Notes: a model not told the origin generated them from the sequence alone. DNA of 51,589 nt from an uncultured Lachnospiraceae bacterium (GCA_900546325.1 URCR01000020.1:1-51589), one strand, 5' to 3'. Shown: positions 1 through 9,605, counted from the first letter of the stretch. Made by a program: numbers and translations.

Positions 1-211
1 TTTGTTGTTATGCAATTAAGGTAATGGATAGCCTCTACTTTTCATTTTCAATCTTCTCCTTCTCCTCCATTGTCAGTTTTGAACAATTTTATTCGTCTTT
101 TCAGTCGCGCAACTGTATTATTTATACTACTTATCATATGAGAAATCGCCGCCGATCACAATCTTAAATATTTTACATTCTTTTTCTTTTTTTACTTTTC
201 CGTATTTTTAC
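1..211. other. non-coding left edge
   Basis: This AT-rich stretch lies beyond the terminator of the first binding-protein gene. It has a pyrimidine-rich plus strand around 45-80 and 170-205. I see no convincing coding frame, RNA gene or repeat; the only short minus-strand frame is an 11-residue Glu/Lys peptide with no support. Confidence 0.5.
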
Positions 212-242
212 ACAAAAAGAAGAGCAGGATTTTTCCTGCTCT
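212..242 (-). terminator. intrinsic terminator after the first binding-protein gene
   Basis: A 9-bp perfect stem (AGAGCAGGA at 221-229 with its complement at 234-242) is followed on the minus strand by a T-rich run (complement of 212-219). It sits directly after the stop of the binding-protein gene, so the kinase-regulator-binding protein unit ends here. Confidence 0.85.
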
Positions 243-245
243 GTG

Positions 246-1877
246 CTAATTTACCAAAGGGGATTCCTTCTGGTCGTACCATTGATTTACTTCTTCAATC
301 ATCTCCTGGCCGCCCAGCTCCAGCCATTTTATCCGGTATTCCTCAAAGGCATCCACCGGAGTCTCCCCCATGACTATTTTAATAAATGTTTCTTCCGTCA
401 TATTATTTAGAACATCCTGTCTTTCACTCATCGCATTTGACGGGAGTCCATAGTATTGATTCTGTTCGTATCTGCCTTCTTCCACCAGCTTTCTGACCGT
501 TCCCCACGCTCCGTCCTCATCCACTCGTGCAAGAAAGATTCCCCACTCATTGTTTTTCGGATAGATGCCGCCTTGTTTTTTCCACTGATAATATCCTTTT
601 CCATAACTCCAGTAGGCAAGAAGTCTGTTTGATACATCAGGCGGTGTCTCCAGATCTCCGGTCGCAATCTGCGCATTAAACGATTCATACATCTCATCCA
701 CATCGTATGGATCAATATATTGGGCGCCGGACCATTCCCATATGAATCCATTCTCCGGTCTTGCCTCCTCAGGATAGTCCTCCTCAAACTCTGCAAACTG
801 ATTAAAAAGTGCCATGACTGCCTCCGGATGTTCGCATTTCTTGCTGATGACCCAGTACTTTTCTATAGATACCGTGTCCATCACCGCACCTTTGACACCC
901 TCTTCAACAGGAATGGGCACTGCGACCCATCTGCTGTCCTGGTTCTTTGCAATCTCTTTTCCGATCAGAGAATCATATTCCCAGAACGGTGCGATCACAA
1001 TTCCAATCTTTTCATCCAGCACCTCTCTGGCAATCCTGTCATAATCATACAAAGGAAATTCTTTTGACAGAATTCCTTTCTCATAAAAGCGGTGCAGCAT
1101 CTCCAATGCACTTTTTGTACTTTGACTGATCTCTCCGGGCACCAGTTCTCCGTCCTCTTCGATCCATGCTCCCGGATAAGATCCGGACATATTCATCAGC
1201 CCTCCCATACTGCCCAGGCTTTTTCCGAATACCTTATAAGTCAGACCGATTCCCTGCTCAGCTCCGGTCTTTTCCTGAAATGCCATGGCCACCTTCTCCA
1301 GTTCTTCGACAGTTTCCGGTACCTCAAGCCCTGTTTCTTCCAGCCAGTCTTTGCGGATCATCATAATGTTCAGCTTCCTTTTGGGATCCCAGTACTGCGG
1401 CAGTGACATGATATTGCCCTCCTCATCCGTCACTGCCTCAAGAACTTCCGGATCCCTGAAAATCCACTCTTTGAGTGTACCATTTGCCTCCTTTAGTACC
1501 TCATTCCACGGCAGAATCATATCATTTTCCAGCAGGCTTCGGTAAACCGCCCCATCTTCCACCGCCATAAAATCCGGGATGTCCCCCGAGGCCAACGCCA
1601 CGTTCAGTTTCTGTTTATACTGCTCTTCCGGTGCGATCCACATCCAGTCAATCTGAATGTTCAGCTTCTGAAGCGCAGTATCCAGGAAACTGTTATGTTC
1701 CGGTGTGACACCCTCGGGGCACTCATCCTCGATCGCTCCATATTGTAATATCGTCGTCAGTGTAACCGGTTCTTCCTTCTGCTTCTCTCTTTCTGCGCGA
1801 TCTGCTGCACATCCTGCCACAGCCGCCGCAGTAAACAGAACAGCCAGAAGCAAGCTTCTTCCCTTTCTTTTTTTCAT
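246..1877 (-). CDS. extracellular solute-binding lipoprotein (LplA-like, ABC sugar family)
   Basis: This 543-residue protein is a family 1 type binding protein for carbohydrates. It has a basic N-terminus, a hydrophobic signal stretch and a lipobox ending at Cys23 (AVAGC), so it should be a membrane-anchored lipoprotein. The body has the usual features of large LplA-like binding proteins (DIPDFMAVEDG near residue 105, an MSLPQYWD stretch near 157). It starts 15 bp after the response-regulator stop and is followed at once by a terminator, so no permease is co-transcribed. The family normally feeds an ABC importer; the context suggests instead, or in addition, a ligand-sensing partner of the kinase. 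The ligand is unknown. Family assignment is firm, the role as a sensor is inference. Confidence 0.85.
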   Translation of the reverse strand: MKKRKGRSLLLAVLFTAAAVAGCAADRAEREKQKEEPVTLTTILQYGAIEDECPEGVTPEHNSFLDTALQKLNIQIDWMWIAPEEQYKQKLNVALASGDIPDFMAVEDGAVYRSLLENDMILPWNEVLKEANGTLKEWIFRDPEVLEAVTDEEGNIMSLPQYWDPKRKLNIMMIRKDWLEETGLEVPETVEELEKVAMAFQEKTGAEQGIGLTYKVFGKSLGSMGGLMNMSGSYPGAWIEEDGELVPGEISQSTKSALEMLHRFYEKGILSKEFPLYDYDRIAREVLDEKIGIVIAPFWEYDSLIGKEIAKNQDSRWVAVPIPVEEGVKGAVMDTVSIEKYWVISKKCEHPEAVMALFNQFAEFEEDYPEEARPENGFIWEWSGAQYIDPYDVDEMYESFNAQIATGDLETPPDVSNRLLAYWSYGKGYYQWKKQGGIYPKNNEWGIFLARVDEDGAWGTVRKLVEEGRYEQNQYYGLPSNAMSERQDVLNNMTEETFIKIVMGETPVDAFEEYRIKWLELGGQEMIEEVNQWYDQKESPLVN

Positions 1878-1892
1878 TTTCCCACCATATTC

Positions 1893-3485
1893 TTATTTTT
1901 TCGTGATTGTCTGTGCCCGGTATTCCGTCGGCGTCATCCCCGTATGCTTTTTTAAGAAGACAGTAAAATATCCGGATGATTTAAATCCGAGCATTTCTGA
2001 GATCTCTTCGATTTTTTCATTGCTGTCCTTCAGGAGTTCTTTCGCCTTGATGATCTTTGCCTCAGCTATAAACTGCGACAGATTTTTCCCGGTATTTGTC
2101 TTATAAAATCTGGACAGATAGGACGGATTAAAATATACCAGTTCCGCCAGTGTATCTAGAGAGATATCCTCCATAATGTGATTGAAAATATAAGTTTCGA
2201 TTTTTTGGACGATCCTCTCATCTTCCGAGATATCTTTTTCGGAATTTGCTTCCATATAACAGAGAAAACTCATTACAAATCTGTGGATGTCACCGACACT
2301 TGTCATATAGCGCAGATGAAAATAGCTTTTTCTCAGATCTTCCGGAATCTCAGAATACTTTACATAGTTCTCGATATAGGATGCGATGACGCCCACTGCC
2401 TTGTAATACTCCTGTACATCCGCAAGACTTCTCTCCTGATTTTTCCGTACATCCAGATAAAGTCTGTCGAAAGCTTCTCTGATTTCTCCGAATTTCTGTT
2501 CCATCAGCCATCGCTCCAGCCGTATTTCATACTTTTGCCTGTCTGCACTGCCGGATGGTTTCTCTTTCATAAAGTCCTCTATCCGGATAAAAACAGGGTT
2601 GTTTTCAGACCAGTTTACTTCTAACAGTGTGGCAAAAAGCTCAGTCTGCACTCCGAGTTCTTCCAGTGCCACCGGCTTTTCCGAATAAATAAAAGAGAGT
2701 TTCCGGCCTCCGAGTTCCAGCATGATATTTTGCATCCGGTTCAGAATATGCTGAAACTCCGGATACTCCTCAACTTTTGGCTGGGCAAGGATCAGATACG
2801 AATCATTGTATGGAAGAAATACACTGTAAATATGATAAAAGTACCTGTATTCCTCCTTGATCTGCAAAAGATATTGTGCCAGATCTTCCTCACAGGCTTC
2901 CTTTTTCTTCTCCGCACATAAAAGCCGTCCCATTCCGCAGGCCACAGGCTTATCACAATCCACGCCTTCTTCTTGGCAGACCGTAACAAGTGCTTCCGGT
3001 ATCTTTTCTCCATGTCCATTCCTTAAGTATTCTGTCCACAGCTGTTCTCTTTGATTTCTCAGATACCAGTCTGTCAGTATCTTAAGCTGCTCTGATTCCA
3101 GCCTGTTTCGCTGTTCCCCCTCAATCTCAGTCATATATTTTCGGATCACTTCCACGAGCTTCTCTTCATCGCTCTTTAAGACATACTGGCCGTTAAACTC
3201 ATGGATCGATCTGTAAATGTAATCAAATTCATTGTATCCGGTCAGGAAAAGTACTTTACATTCTTTCCAGTACTGCAGCACTTCCTCTGCAAATTGAAAT
3301 CCATTCATGACCGGCATTTGAATGTCGCTGCACAAAATGTCCAGTTTTACACTCTTTGCGACCTTCATTCCTTCTCCTATCGTCGAAGCTGTATAGACGG
3401 TAAGATTTAAATTCTCCCGGTTTAAAGTCTCCTCCAGACCACTTACAATTCCCGGTTCATCATCAATCATCAGTATGTTATACAT
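1893..3485 (-). CDS. YesN-type response regulator with AraC DNA-binding domain
   Basis: This 530-residue protein has an N-terminal receiver domain (acidic pair D8/D9, phospho-acceptor D54 in the stretch CSDIQMP, conserved Lys in YVLKSD), a long middle region of about 300 residues without a recognised domain, and a C-terminal AraC helix-turn-helix pair (about 425-525, with the ISEMLGFKSSGYFTVFLKKH signature). The order matches YesN regulators, which activate carbohydrate uptake genes. It overlaps the upstream histidine kinase by 8 bp, so the two are translationally coupled, and it runs into the binding-protein gene after 15 bp. Targets are not known; the nearest candidate is its own cassette. 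Confidence 0.92.
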   Translation of the reverse strand: MYNILMIDDEPGIVSGLEETLNRENLNLTVYTASTIGEGMKVAKSVKLDILCSDIQMPVMNGFQFAEEVLQYWKECKVLFLTGYNEFDYIYRSIHEFNGQYVLKSDEEKLVEVIRKYMTEIEGEQRNRLESEQLKILTDWYLRNQREQLWTEYLRNGHGEKIPEALVTVCQEEGVDCDKPVACGMGRLLCAEKKKEACEEDLAQYLLQIKEEYRYFYHIYSVFLPYNDSYLILAQPKVEEYPEFQHILNRMQNIMLELGGRKLSFIYSEKPVALEELGVQTELFATLLEVNWSENNPVFIRIEDFMKEKPSGSADRQKYEIRLERWLMEQKFGEIREAFDRLYLDVRKNQERSLADVQEYYKAVGVIASYIENYVKYSEIPEDLRKSYFHLRYMTSVGDIHRFVMSFLCYMEANSEKDISEDERIVQKIETYIFNHIMEDISLDTLAELVYFNPSYLSRFYKTNTGKNLSQFIAEAKIIKAKELLKDSNEKIEEISEMLGFKSSGYFTVFLKKHTGMTPTEYRAQTITKK

Positions 3486-5091
3486 GTCTTTCTGCCTCTT
3501 CTTTCCTTATGATCACCGTATTTTTGATGCCTCCCAGTTCGCTGCGCTCGATCTTCATTCCATTCTCTGGATGGAGAAACTGCAGCCGCTTCTGCAGGTT
3601 TCCAAGTCCGGTAATATTGACCCCTTCCTTTTCGAGCGCTTCCCTTGTCCGGGTTACCATATCCTCATCTGTCTGATAACCACTGTCTTCCACGATGATC
3701 CTGACAGATTTTTCATCCTCCTCCGTGTGGATCCTCAGATACCCTCCGGTCTCCACATGTTCAAAGGCATATTTATACGCATTTTCCACGACCGGCTGCA
3801 AAATCAGCCTTGGAACAAGCATCTGCTCCGCCGCTGCCGGAAGGTCTCCTACCTCCATTTGAACTCTCTTCTCAAACCGGATTTTCTGGATGGTGAGATA
3901 ATTCTTCATGTGCGTGTATTCTGCCTGCAAAGTTACCAGACTTCTTCCGGTTCTTGTAATATAGCTGTAATATTTGGACAAAGCCCTGCTTAGCTGCTCT
4001 ACCTTTTCCACATCATACGACTTGCAAAGATTTGATATATTCGCAAAACAATTATACAAAAAATGGGGCTTTATCTGTTCCTGCAGATGGTCTAACTCCA
4101 TCTGGCGCATGATGATCTCCTGCTCATAGCGGTGTCTGGTGTAATATTCGAGATATTCTTTCATTTTATTGAATTCCAGTGTCACATAATGAAATTCCTC
4201 CGGTCCCTGATGCACTGCCGGTTCCTTATAATTTTGTTCTTTCGCACTCTCCATAAACCGCACGATATTATTGAGCGGACGGTGAATTGCTCTGTTTAGA
4301 TACCTTGAAAATGCGATCGCTGTGATCATCAGGAACAAAATGGCAATGCCTCCCAAAATATACAGATATTTTCGGAAGGATAAAAGACTTGCAGGAATAT
4401 AATACCGGACTTCAATCGGATATATATCACTCTCAACCAGAAGCACATGATACTTCTCTTTTTCCTTTACTTCTGTCAATTCTTTCCCATCTATGGAAAT
4501 CTGCATCACGATATCCTGATCCAGTTTCTGATCCAGCAGTTTGTATAATTCTGTGGAATTCAAGGAGACATATCCCTCGGTATATTCTTTCCCGTTTTGA
4601 AGTCCAAGTCTGAGACAGATCTCTCCGTCGGCAAGTTCAAGACGTTCTCCTTTAAATTGTTCCTCAGGGGCCTTGCTTCTCCCGAACCACGTTCCCACAT
4701 CAATCCAGGTCTCATATTCCGGAATATATATCCCGATATCCTTAATATAGCTGTACTGACTCGCCAAAACCGTCAGTTCATTTTTGACCTTAAGTTTTAA
4801 TTCCACCTCCTCATAGGTGGTAAGCTGTCCTTTCCTTCCCTGAAGGATCTGCATGTTTTCCCCGTACATGGTAAGTGTCAGCACATCTTTTAACTGCAGG
4901 ATTTTCTGGTTTAAATCTTCCATCGACTCCTCTACGGTCCGCTGATACTTCTGTTCAAACTGTTTTTCTATCCGCAGAAGCACCTGATCTGCGAAAAACA
5001 AAATAGCAATCACGAGAAGGATATGGTACAGCAGATAATAAAAGGTCAGCCGATATGCCAGTTTAAAATTGTCCGATTTTCTGATTTTCAT
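3478..5091 (-). CDS. YesM-type sensor histidine kinase
   Basis: This membrane sensor kinase has about 537 residues. A first membrane helix (about 12-35) and a second (about 243-262) flank an extracytoplasmic sensor of about 200 residues. A HAMP-like linker, a His_kinase domain with H343 in KPHFLYN and an ATPase domain with the N-box LQPVVENAY follow. I chose the ATG at 5091 because it has a strong upstream site (AGGTGGGG) and the protein then starts just before the first membrane helix; the longer frame has no signal. A near-consensus promoter lies 43 bp upstream. It is the first gene of a kinase-regulator-binding protein cassette and presumably phosphorylates the adjacent YesN protein. The ligand is unknown. 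Confidence 0.92.
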   Translation of the reverse strand: MKIRKSDNFKLAYRLTFYYLLYHILLVIAILFFADQVLLRIEKQFEQKYQRTVEESMEDLNQKILQLKDVLTLTMYGENMQILQGRKGQLTTYEEVELKLKVKNELTVLASQYSYIKDIGIYIPEYETWIDVGTWFGRSKAPEEQFKGERLELADGEICLRLGLQNGKEYTEGYVSLNSTELYKLLDQKLDQDIVMQISIDGKELTEVKEKEKYHVLLVESDIYPIEVRYYIPASLLSFRKYLYILGGIAILFLMITAIAFSRYLNRAIHRPLNNIVRFMESAKEQNYKEPAVHQGPEEFHYVTLEFNKMKEYLEYYTRHRYEQEIIMRQMELDHLQEQIKPHFLYNCFANISNLCKSYDVEKVEQLSRALSKYYSYITRTGRSLVTLQAEYTHMKNYLTIQKIRFEKRVQMEVGDLPAAAEQMLVPRLILQPVVENAYKYAFEHVETGGYLRIHTEEDEKSVRIIVEDSGYQTDEDMVTRTREALEKEGVNITGLGNLQKRLQFLHPENGMKIERSELGGIKNTVIIRKEEAERHV

Positions 5092-5133
5092 ACCCCACCT
5101 CAACTCTCTCTGATTTCCTCCCATGTTCAGAAT

Positions 5134-5161
5134 ATTATAGCACAGATTCTGATCCTGTAAA
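5134..5161 (-). promoter_or_regulatory. promoter of the kinase-regulator-binding protein cassette
   Basis: On the minus strand, TTTACA and TATAAT are separated by 16 bp, with an extended -10 (TGTGCTATAAT). It lies between the pcp terminator and the kinase start, so the cassette is its own unit. Confidence 0.75.
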
Positions 5162-5163
5162 GT

Positions 5164-5205
5164 AAAAAACAGAGCAGAGTATCTATTTCTACATACTCTG
5201 CTCTG
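5164..5205 (-). terminator. intrinsic terminator of the pcp operon
   Basis: A 13-bp perfect stem (5170-5182 with 5193-5205) and a 10-nt loop are followed on the minus strand by six T residues (complement of 5164-5169). It lies 34 bp after the pcp stop and just before the kinase promoter. Confidence 0.9.
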
Positions 5206-5238
5206 CTGTAAATGCTCTTGACAATGGAAACTCAAAGA

Positions 5239-5883
5239 TTAATCTGTGATTCCCATATGGATCTTTGCATCTTCTTCTGTCTCTGCCACTGCTTCCAGCG
5301 CACACTCTAAAGCTTTCGCGATTGTCTCCAGAGCCATCGTCGCTGTTCCTACCGGCTTTCCTACCCCTTGTTCTGTCGCAAACGGCACATGGATAAATCC
5401 GCCGCGGATGGAAGGATATTTGCGATCGATCATATAAAGCAGATCGTACATGACATTGTTGCACACATAAGTACCTGCTGTATAAGAAACACTTGCCGGA
5501 ATCCCGTGATCGTTGATATTTTTTACCATCGCCTTTACCGGAACCGTTGCAAAATATGCAGTCTCTCCATCTTCCTGCACTTTTACATCCATCGGCTGAT
5601 TTCCGGCATTGTCTGGAATCGGAGCCTCTGCAAGATTGATCGCAATGCGTTCCACTTCGATATCCGCTCTTCTCCCCGCCTGTCCTACACAGATGACTGC
5701 ATCCGGATTGTGTTCGATGATTCCTTTTTCTACAGCTTTTCCCGCTTCACCAAACACGGTCGGAATCTCTAATTTTATGATTTCTGCTCCTTTTACGCTG
5801 TCCGGAAGAAGCTTTACTGCCTCATAAGCCGGATTGACATTTTCTCCTCCAAATGGATCAAATCCTGTAATTAAAATTTTCAT
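5239..5883 (-). CDS. pcp: pyroglutamyl-peptidase I (pyrrolidone-carboxylate peptidase)
   Basis: This 214-residue cytoplasmic cysteine peptidase of family C15 removes N-terminal pyroglutamate from peptides. The family start MKILITGFDPFGG fixes the ATG at 5883. The catalytic triad is visible: E78 in VERIAIN, C141 in GTYVCNN and H165 in FIHVPF, within a few residues of the usual positions. It is the last gene of a run with an M14 peptidase and the DUF969 and DUF979 membrane proteins, and a strong terminator follows. The context suggests use of pyroglutamyl peptides taken up or trimmed by its neighbours. Family and reaction are certain; the operon role is inferred. Confidence 0.97.
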   Translation of the reverse strand: MKILITGFDPFGGENVNPAYEAVKLLPDSVKGAEIIKLEIPTVFGEAGKAVEKGIIEHNPDAVICVGQAGRRADIEVERIAINLAEAPIPDNAGNQPMDVKVQEDGETAYFATVPVKAMVKNINDHGIPASVSYTAGTYVCNNVMYDLLYMIDRKYPSIRGGFIHVPFATEQGVGKPVGTATMALETIAKALECALEAVAETEEDAKIHMGITD

Positions 5884-5917
5884 CCTGTTATTCTCCCTTC
5901 TGTACTTGTTATGATTT

Positions 5918-6862
5918 TTATTTAAATGCAATCATGTAGCAGATCTGGAACACTAACATGATCACTGCCACTACGACCTGATTTTTGATTACGGTAAAAC
6001 GGTTCTTCATATCAAGAAGTGCAATCGGAACGATATTGAAGTTCGCCGCCATCGGTGTGAGCAGCGTACCGCAGTATCCGCAGGTAAGTCCAACCATACC
6101 GATCAATACAGGATCCGCTCCGTATGCCAGCACAAACGGTGCTCCGATTCCGACAGTCATAACAGTGATTGCCGCAAATGCATTTCCCATGATCATAGTA
6201 AAAAGCACCATACCGATCGCATAGATAATGATCCCAAGATTCACATTTCCTTTCGGGATAATATTCCCAACAATATCTGCAATGACGTCTCCGACTCCGG
6301 CTGCTGTAAACACTGCCCCGAGACATGCGAGAAGCTGCGGCAGCATACTGAGCGGTCCTACCGTAGAAAGCATACGCTCAGAATCGTTTAACAGGACTTT
6401 CGGTGTGTTGGATTTCAGGAATGCACAAAGCAGTACAGCTGAAACAAGGACACCTACTCCAAGTCCTACCAGCGCTCCGAGGTCTGTAAATACCGCGAAG
6501 ATCAGTGCAAATCCACCGATTGAGAGCGCCGGAAGGAAAATCTTCATTCCAACTTTCTCAAAGTTTGCTTTTGTCTCCGCTTCCTGAGGCTTGTCATGTT
6601 TTCCGACACTTACTTTCTTTAATATCGCCGGAATACACATCACTATGACAAGGACTCCTGTCACCTTGGCCGGGATCCATCGTCCGAATGCAATGACGAT
6701 TCCGAGGATGATCCAGAAAAATGCTGTTCCCGCACGGGAAGGATTCTCTTTGTCCTGTGCATTCTTCACTCCGGTGTAGATCGTGATAAGTCCTGTTAAA
6801 ATATAAAAAATCTCAAGCAGTTTTGTGCCGAGCGTAACCTCTGCATCCATAAAAAATGCCAT
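5918..6862 (-). CDS. DUF979 family membrane protein, likely transporter subunit
   Basis: This 314-residue integral membrane protein has about nine or ten hydrophobic helices and glycine-rich loops (GLTCGYCGTLLTPMAANFNIVP near 265-285, which looks like a transport-type re-entrant loop). It matches the DUF979 family, which is regularly found beside DUF969 and pcp in Firmicutes. The start ATG has a GGAGG site nearby. It lies 14 bp after the DUF969 gene and 34 bp before pcp. The pair resembles ion-coupled carboxylate carriers split in two, so uptake or export of pyroglutamate or pyroglutamyl peptides is a reasonable guess, but no function has been seen in the sequence. Confidence 0.85.
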   Translation of the reverse strand: MAFFMDAEVTLGTKLLEIFYILTGLITIYTGVKNAQDKENPSRAGTAFFWIILGIVIAFGRWIPAKVTGVLVIVMCIPAILKKVSVGKHDKPQEAETKANFEKVGMKIFLPALSIGGFALIFAVFTDLGALVGLGVGVLVSAVLLCAFLKSNTPKVLLNDSERMLSTVGPLSMLPQLLACLGAVFTAAGVGDVIADIVGNIIPKGNVNLGIIIYAIGMVLFTMIMGNAFAAITVMTVGIGAPFVLAYGADPVLIGMVGLTCGYCGTLLTPMAANFNIVPIALLDMKNRFTVIKNQVVVAVIMLVFQICYMIAFK

Positions 6863-6876
6863 AATCTTCCTCCCTC

Positions 6877-7557
6877 TTACTTCTCTTTTCCGTAATACTT
6901 CTTAGACAGTTTCTTGTCTTTCAGGAAATAATATACGATTGTGATGATCAATGCAAAGACTGCAACCGGAACTTCCACTTTTGCAAGATCCACCAGACTT
7001 ACATCATATCCAAGTCCCGCAAGTGTACCCTGCACAAGAAGTCCTCCACTTCCGCCGATGAATAATACCTGGAAGAAGAACCACATGATATTTTCCATTC
7101 CGGCAGCCATTCCTTTTGCCTGCTCTTCATGTTCTTCATTGATCTCTCCTTCTTTGTTCTCAATCGCCGCTGTGACCATCGGCATGATAACCGGTCTTAC
7201 AAATCCTGCAACCCCGCCGAATCCTACATTGAATGCTCCAAAGATCGCTCTCATCACACCATATGCAGCAATAACGACACTTGCAGATGCTCCTTTTACC
7301 TTGCCGATCAGTGCTGCTGCCGCTTCTTTGAGACCGCTTCTTTCCAACGTTCCTGTCACAAGCATGACAAGAATAAAGATCGTCATATTTCGGTTATCGA
7401 TAAAACTTTTCCCGAGTGTCTCTAAGAGTCCATCCACTCCGAGACCGCCTACGAGCCCCGTCACGATCAACGCTGCCATGATCGTCAGGATATTATCCAG
7501 TTTCAGGGCAAATCCGACAATAACGATCAGAATGCCTATTAAGGTGATATATTCCAT
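6877..7557 (-). CDS. DUF969 family membrane protein, likely transporter subunit
   Basis: This 226-residue membrane protein has about six hydrophobic helices and a glycine-rich loop (GAFNVGFGGVAGFVRP near 110-126). It belongs to DUF969, the usual partner of DUF979. Its start ATG has an AAGGAG site. It lies between the M14 metallopeptidase gene upstream and DUF979 downstream with short gaps, so all four genes should be co-transcribed. DUF969 and DUF979 probably form one transport unit. The substrate is unknown; pyroglutamate is suggested only by the neighbour pcp. Confidence 0.85.
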   Translation of the reverse strand: MEYITLIGILIVIVGFALKLDNILTIMAALIVTGLVGGLGVDGLLETLGKSFIDNRNMTIFILVMLVTGTLERSGLKEAAAALIGKVKGASASVVIAAYGVMRAIFGAFNVGFGGVAGFVRPVIMPMVTAAIENKEGEINEEHEEQAKGMAAGMENIMWFFFQVLFIGGSGGLLVQGTLAGLGYDVSLVDLAKVEVPVAVFALIITIVYYFLKDKKLSKKYYGKEK

Positions 7558-7604
7558 ACCTTTTTCTCCTTTACTTTTATAAAATATTTATGTTCCACGT
7601 CATA

Positions 7605-9605
7605 TCAGACCAGCAGTGGGCGCTGTCTGATATGACAGATTGAAACCTTATCTTTCTCATTTTCCTGTGCGGACAGAAAAATGCTCTTTCCTTTCAGAAT
7701 CATATCAATTGTGGCAAGATCATGTGTCACATGTGCCTTTGCACAGAGGTTCAGATAGGCCCCCTGTGCCGTCTCGTCAGCAACCTCACTTGTATATGCC
7801 ACGGTCGTGATCCACGGAAAACGAATGGACGGATACCGGTGATTGATATCTGCTGCAAACGGTATCCAGTAATTGATCATTTCTTTGTAATAGTCTGCCG
7901 GAAATAATTTCGGCATCCAGCCATGGGCGAATTTCTCAAATTGTTCCATCCACTCCTGATTCCGGCCCGAGATGTCTTTCTGTGCCCTGATTGCGTCTGC
8001 AATCACATCTTCCATCTTTTTATTGACTGTATAGTTGCTCCGGTACTCTTTGTCTGTCACATACCAGAAATATCCATAGAGCAAAGATCTCGGAAGCCAG
8101 AACCCTTTATAAGACGGAGAGGTATATCCGGAAAACTGCTGTTCCCACTCATGGCTTGGAACTCCGTGGTTGTCCACAACAATATCCGGCAGCATCCGGT
8201 ACCAGAGCCTTGTCATCCCCATCGCTTCTGTGTGAATCGTGTCCTCCTTAAAATGCTCGTGATAGAATTCTTTCCCGATGGCATTGAATCTCGCCACATG
8301 GAATTTCCAGTACGGATGTTCCTTCTGAAGTTCATAATGAAGTGCTGTGCCGTCCACATTTTCCATCGGGACGACTGCAAGATTCATCTTTTCCGGAAGT
8401 TTCCGGTATTTTGGATCCGTCAGCAGTTGTTTCAGCAGCATGAATGCCGCATTTGTACCTGACACCTCGTTTGCATGATGCCTGGCATTGATGATTTCCG
8501 ATGGAAATGCATTGATCCGCTTCACTCTTGAAAGATAACCCGGATCTTCCGGAATCAACTCAACTGCATAAATCTCTCTGCCCTCATAGGAGACAGCAGT
8601 CCGATACACAGAAAGATTGGGAACTTTCTTCAGCTGTTCGATAATCTCCAGATACCGGTCATATCCGATCAGACTATGTTCTGACAGATCTATTTCGCTA
8701 ATTTCCATATCTTTCACAGGTTCTTCCCATTTTGGAACCTGCATCCGGATGTTCTGTTCTCCGGCACAGAATACCACCTGCCCGGCTCCTCCGTACAACT
8801 GATCCCCGTACAATACTCCACGCTCAAAGAGATCCGCATAAGCCTCCGCAATCTTTGCATTCTCTTTGCCTGTCTCGATAGATACAATGATTTCTCCCTT
8901 GTTATAGGAAATTTCTTTTATATAAAGTGCAAATGCTTCCCGTTTTTTTACGTTCGCGGCAACCGCTCCATCTTTTGTAAGGATTACGGGGCCTTCTGCC
9001 ATCACATCATCCAGCGTTACCCGAAACTTTGGCGGCCCTTCTTTCTTTTTCAGGATCGGAAGAATCAGACCCGGCGCATCAAACATCTCGCCGCATTGTC
9101 TCATCCCATAATTTTTAAAGAAGTCCGTTCCAACAAAATACAGATCCTCATGGAATGCATCCAGGGAAGAAAAAAGGTCTTCTCTGCTTTCAAGTCGTTC
9201 ATCCGGCTCACTTGCCTCTATTTCCAGCGAAAGTCTTGAAAAAAACGGCTGCTGGGAGGCACAGATCTTCTCTCCGTATTTTCCTTCCAGAAAGGTTTTC
9301 AGATCCAAAAGGACCTCACCTTGATAAATCTCCCAGATCCTTTCCAGATCTGTCGCGATCTTTGTTTCCCTCAGTGCTTCCCCTCCGATCGATACACGTA
9401 CATAGCCGGTTGCGGGGTGTACCTTTCCCATATCCGGATACGCATCAAGATACGGCCGTTCCGAGCAGGCCGCAAGATAGGAATCTTCCAGAATTGTATT
9501 CCCCTCTTGGTCTTTCGCAGTCACAAAATAAGTGCAGTCCCTCACGCCTTCGTAAGTGGAAAATGCAATCTGTTCCTTTGCGATCCCAAGCTGTCTTTCT
9601 ATCAC
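7605..9605 (-). CDS. M14 family zinc metallopeptidase, C-terminal part (downstream of a frameshift)
   Basis: This frame holds the catalytic domain of a large M14 zinc carboxypeptidase. The zinc motif HxxE is visible in NARHHANEVSG, followed by NVDGTALHYE and a later candidate ligand His in VDNHGVPSHEW. The frame has no ribosome binding site at its GTG and is open, with protein-like sequence, back to about 9783, where it joins the upstream M14 frame (9602-10960) if one base is restored in a run of four C at 9779-9782. The two parts should be one protein of about 1,110 residues. The break may be a natural mutation or a sequencing error. The joined enzyme would release residues from peptides, consistent with the pcp and DUF969/979 neighbours. 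Confidence 0.8.
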   Translation of the reverse strand: MIERQLGIAKEQIAFSTYEGVRDCTYFVTAKDQEGNTILEDSYLAACSERPYLDAYPDMGKVHPATGYVRVSIGGEALRETKIATDLERIWEIYQGEVLLDLKTFLEGKYGEKICASQQPFFSRLSLEIEASEPDERLESREDLFSSLDAFHEDLYFVGTDFFKNYGMRQCGEMFDAPGLILPILKKKEGPPKFRVTLDDVMAEGPVILTKDGAVAANVKKREAFALYIKEISYNKGEIIVSIETGKENAKIAEAYADLFERGVLYGDQLYGGAGQVVFCAGEQNIRMQVPKWEEPVKDMEISEIDLSEHSLIGYDRYLEIIEQLKKVPNLSVYRTAVSYEGREIYAVELIPEDPGYLSRVKRINAFPSEIINARHHANEVSGTNAAFMLLKQLLTDPKYRKLPEKMNLAVVPMENVDGTALHYELQKEHPYWKFHVARFNAIGKEFYHEHFKEDTIHTEAMGMTRLWYRMLPDIVVDNHGVPSHEWEQQFSGYTSPSYKGFWLPRSLLYGYFWYVTDKEYRSNYTVNKKMEDVIADAIRAQKDISGRNQEWMEQFEKFAHGWMPKLFPADYYKEMINYWIPFAADINHRYPSIRFPWITTVAYTSEVADETAQGAYLNLCAKAHVTHDLATIDMILKGKSIFLSAQENEKDKVSICHIRQRPLLV

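Noticed and set aside
20..80. Short Glu/Lys-rich minus-strand peptide at the left edge
   Set aside because: It has 11 codons, no ribosome site and is explained by purine-rich DNA.
6941..7582. 213-codon plus-strand frame opposite the DUF969 gene
   Set aside because: It is low in complexity (Ser, Thr, Pro, Ile), has no ribosome site and mirrors a clear membrane-protein gene.
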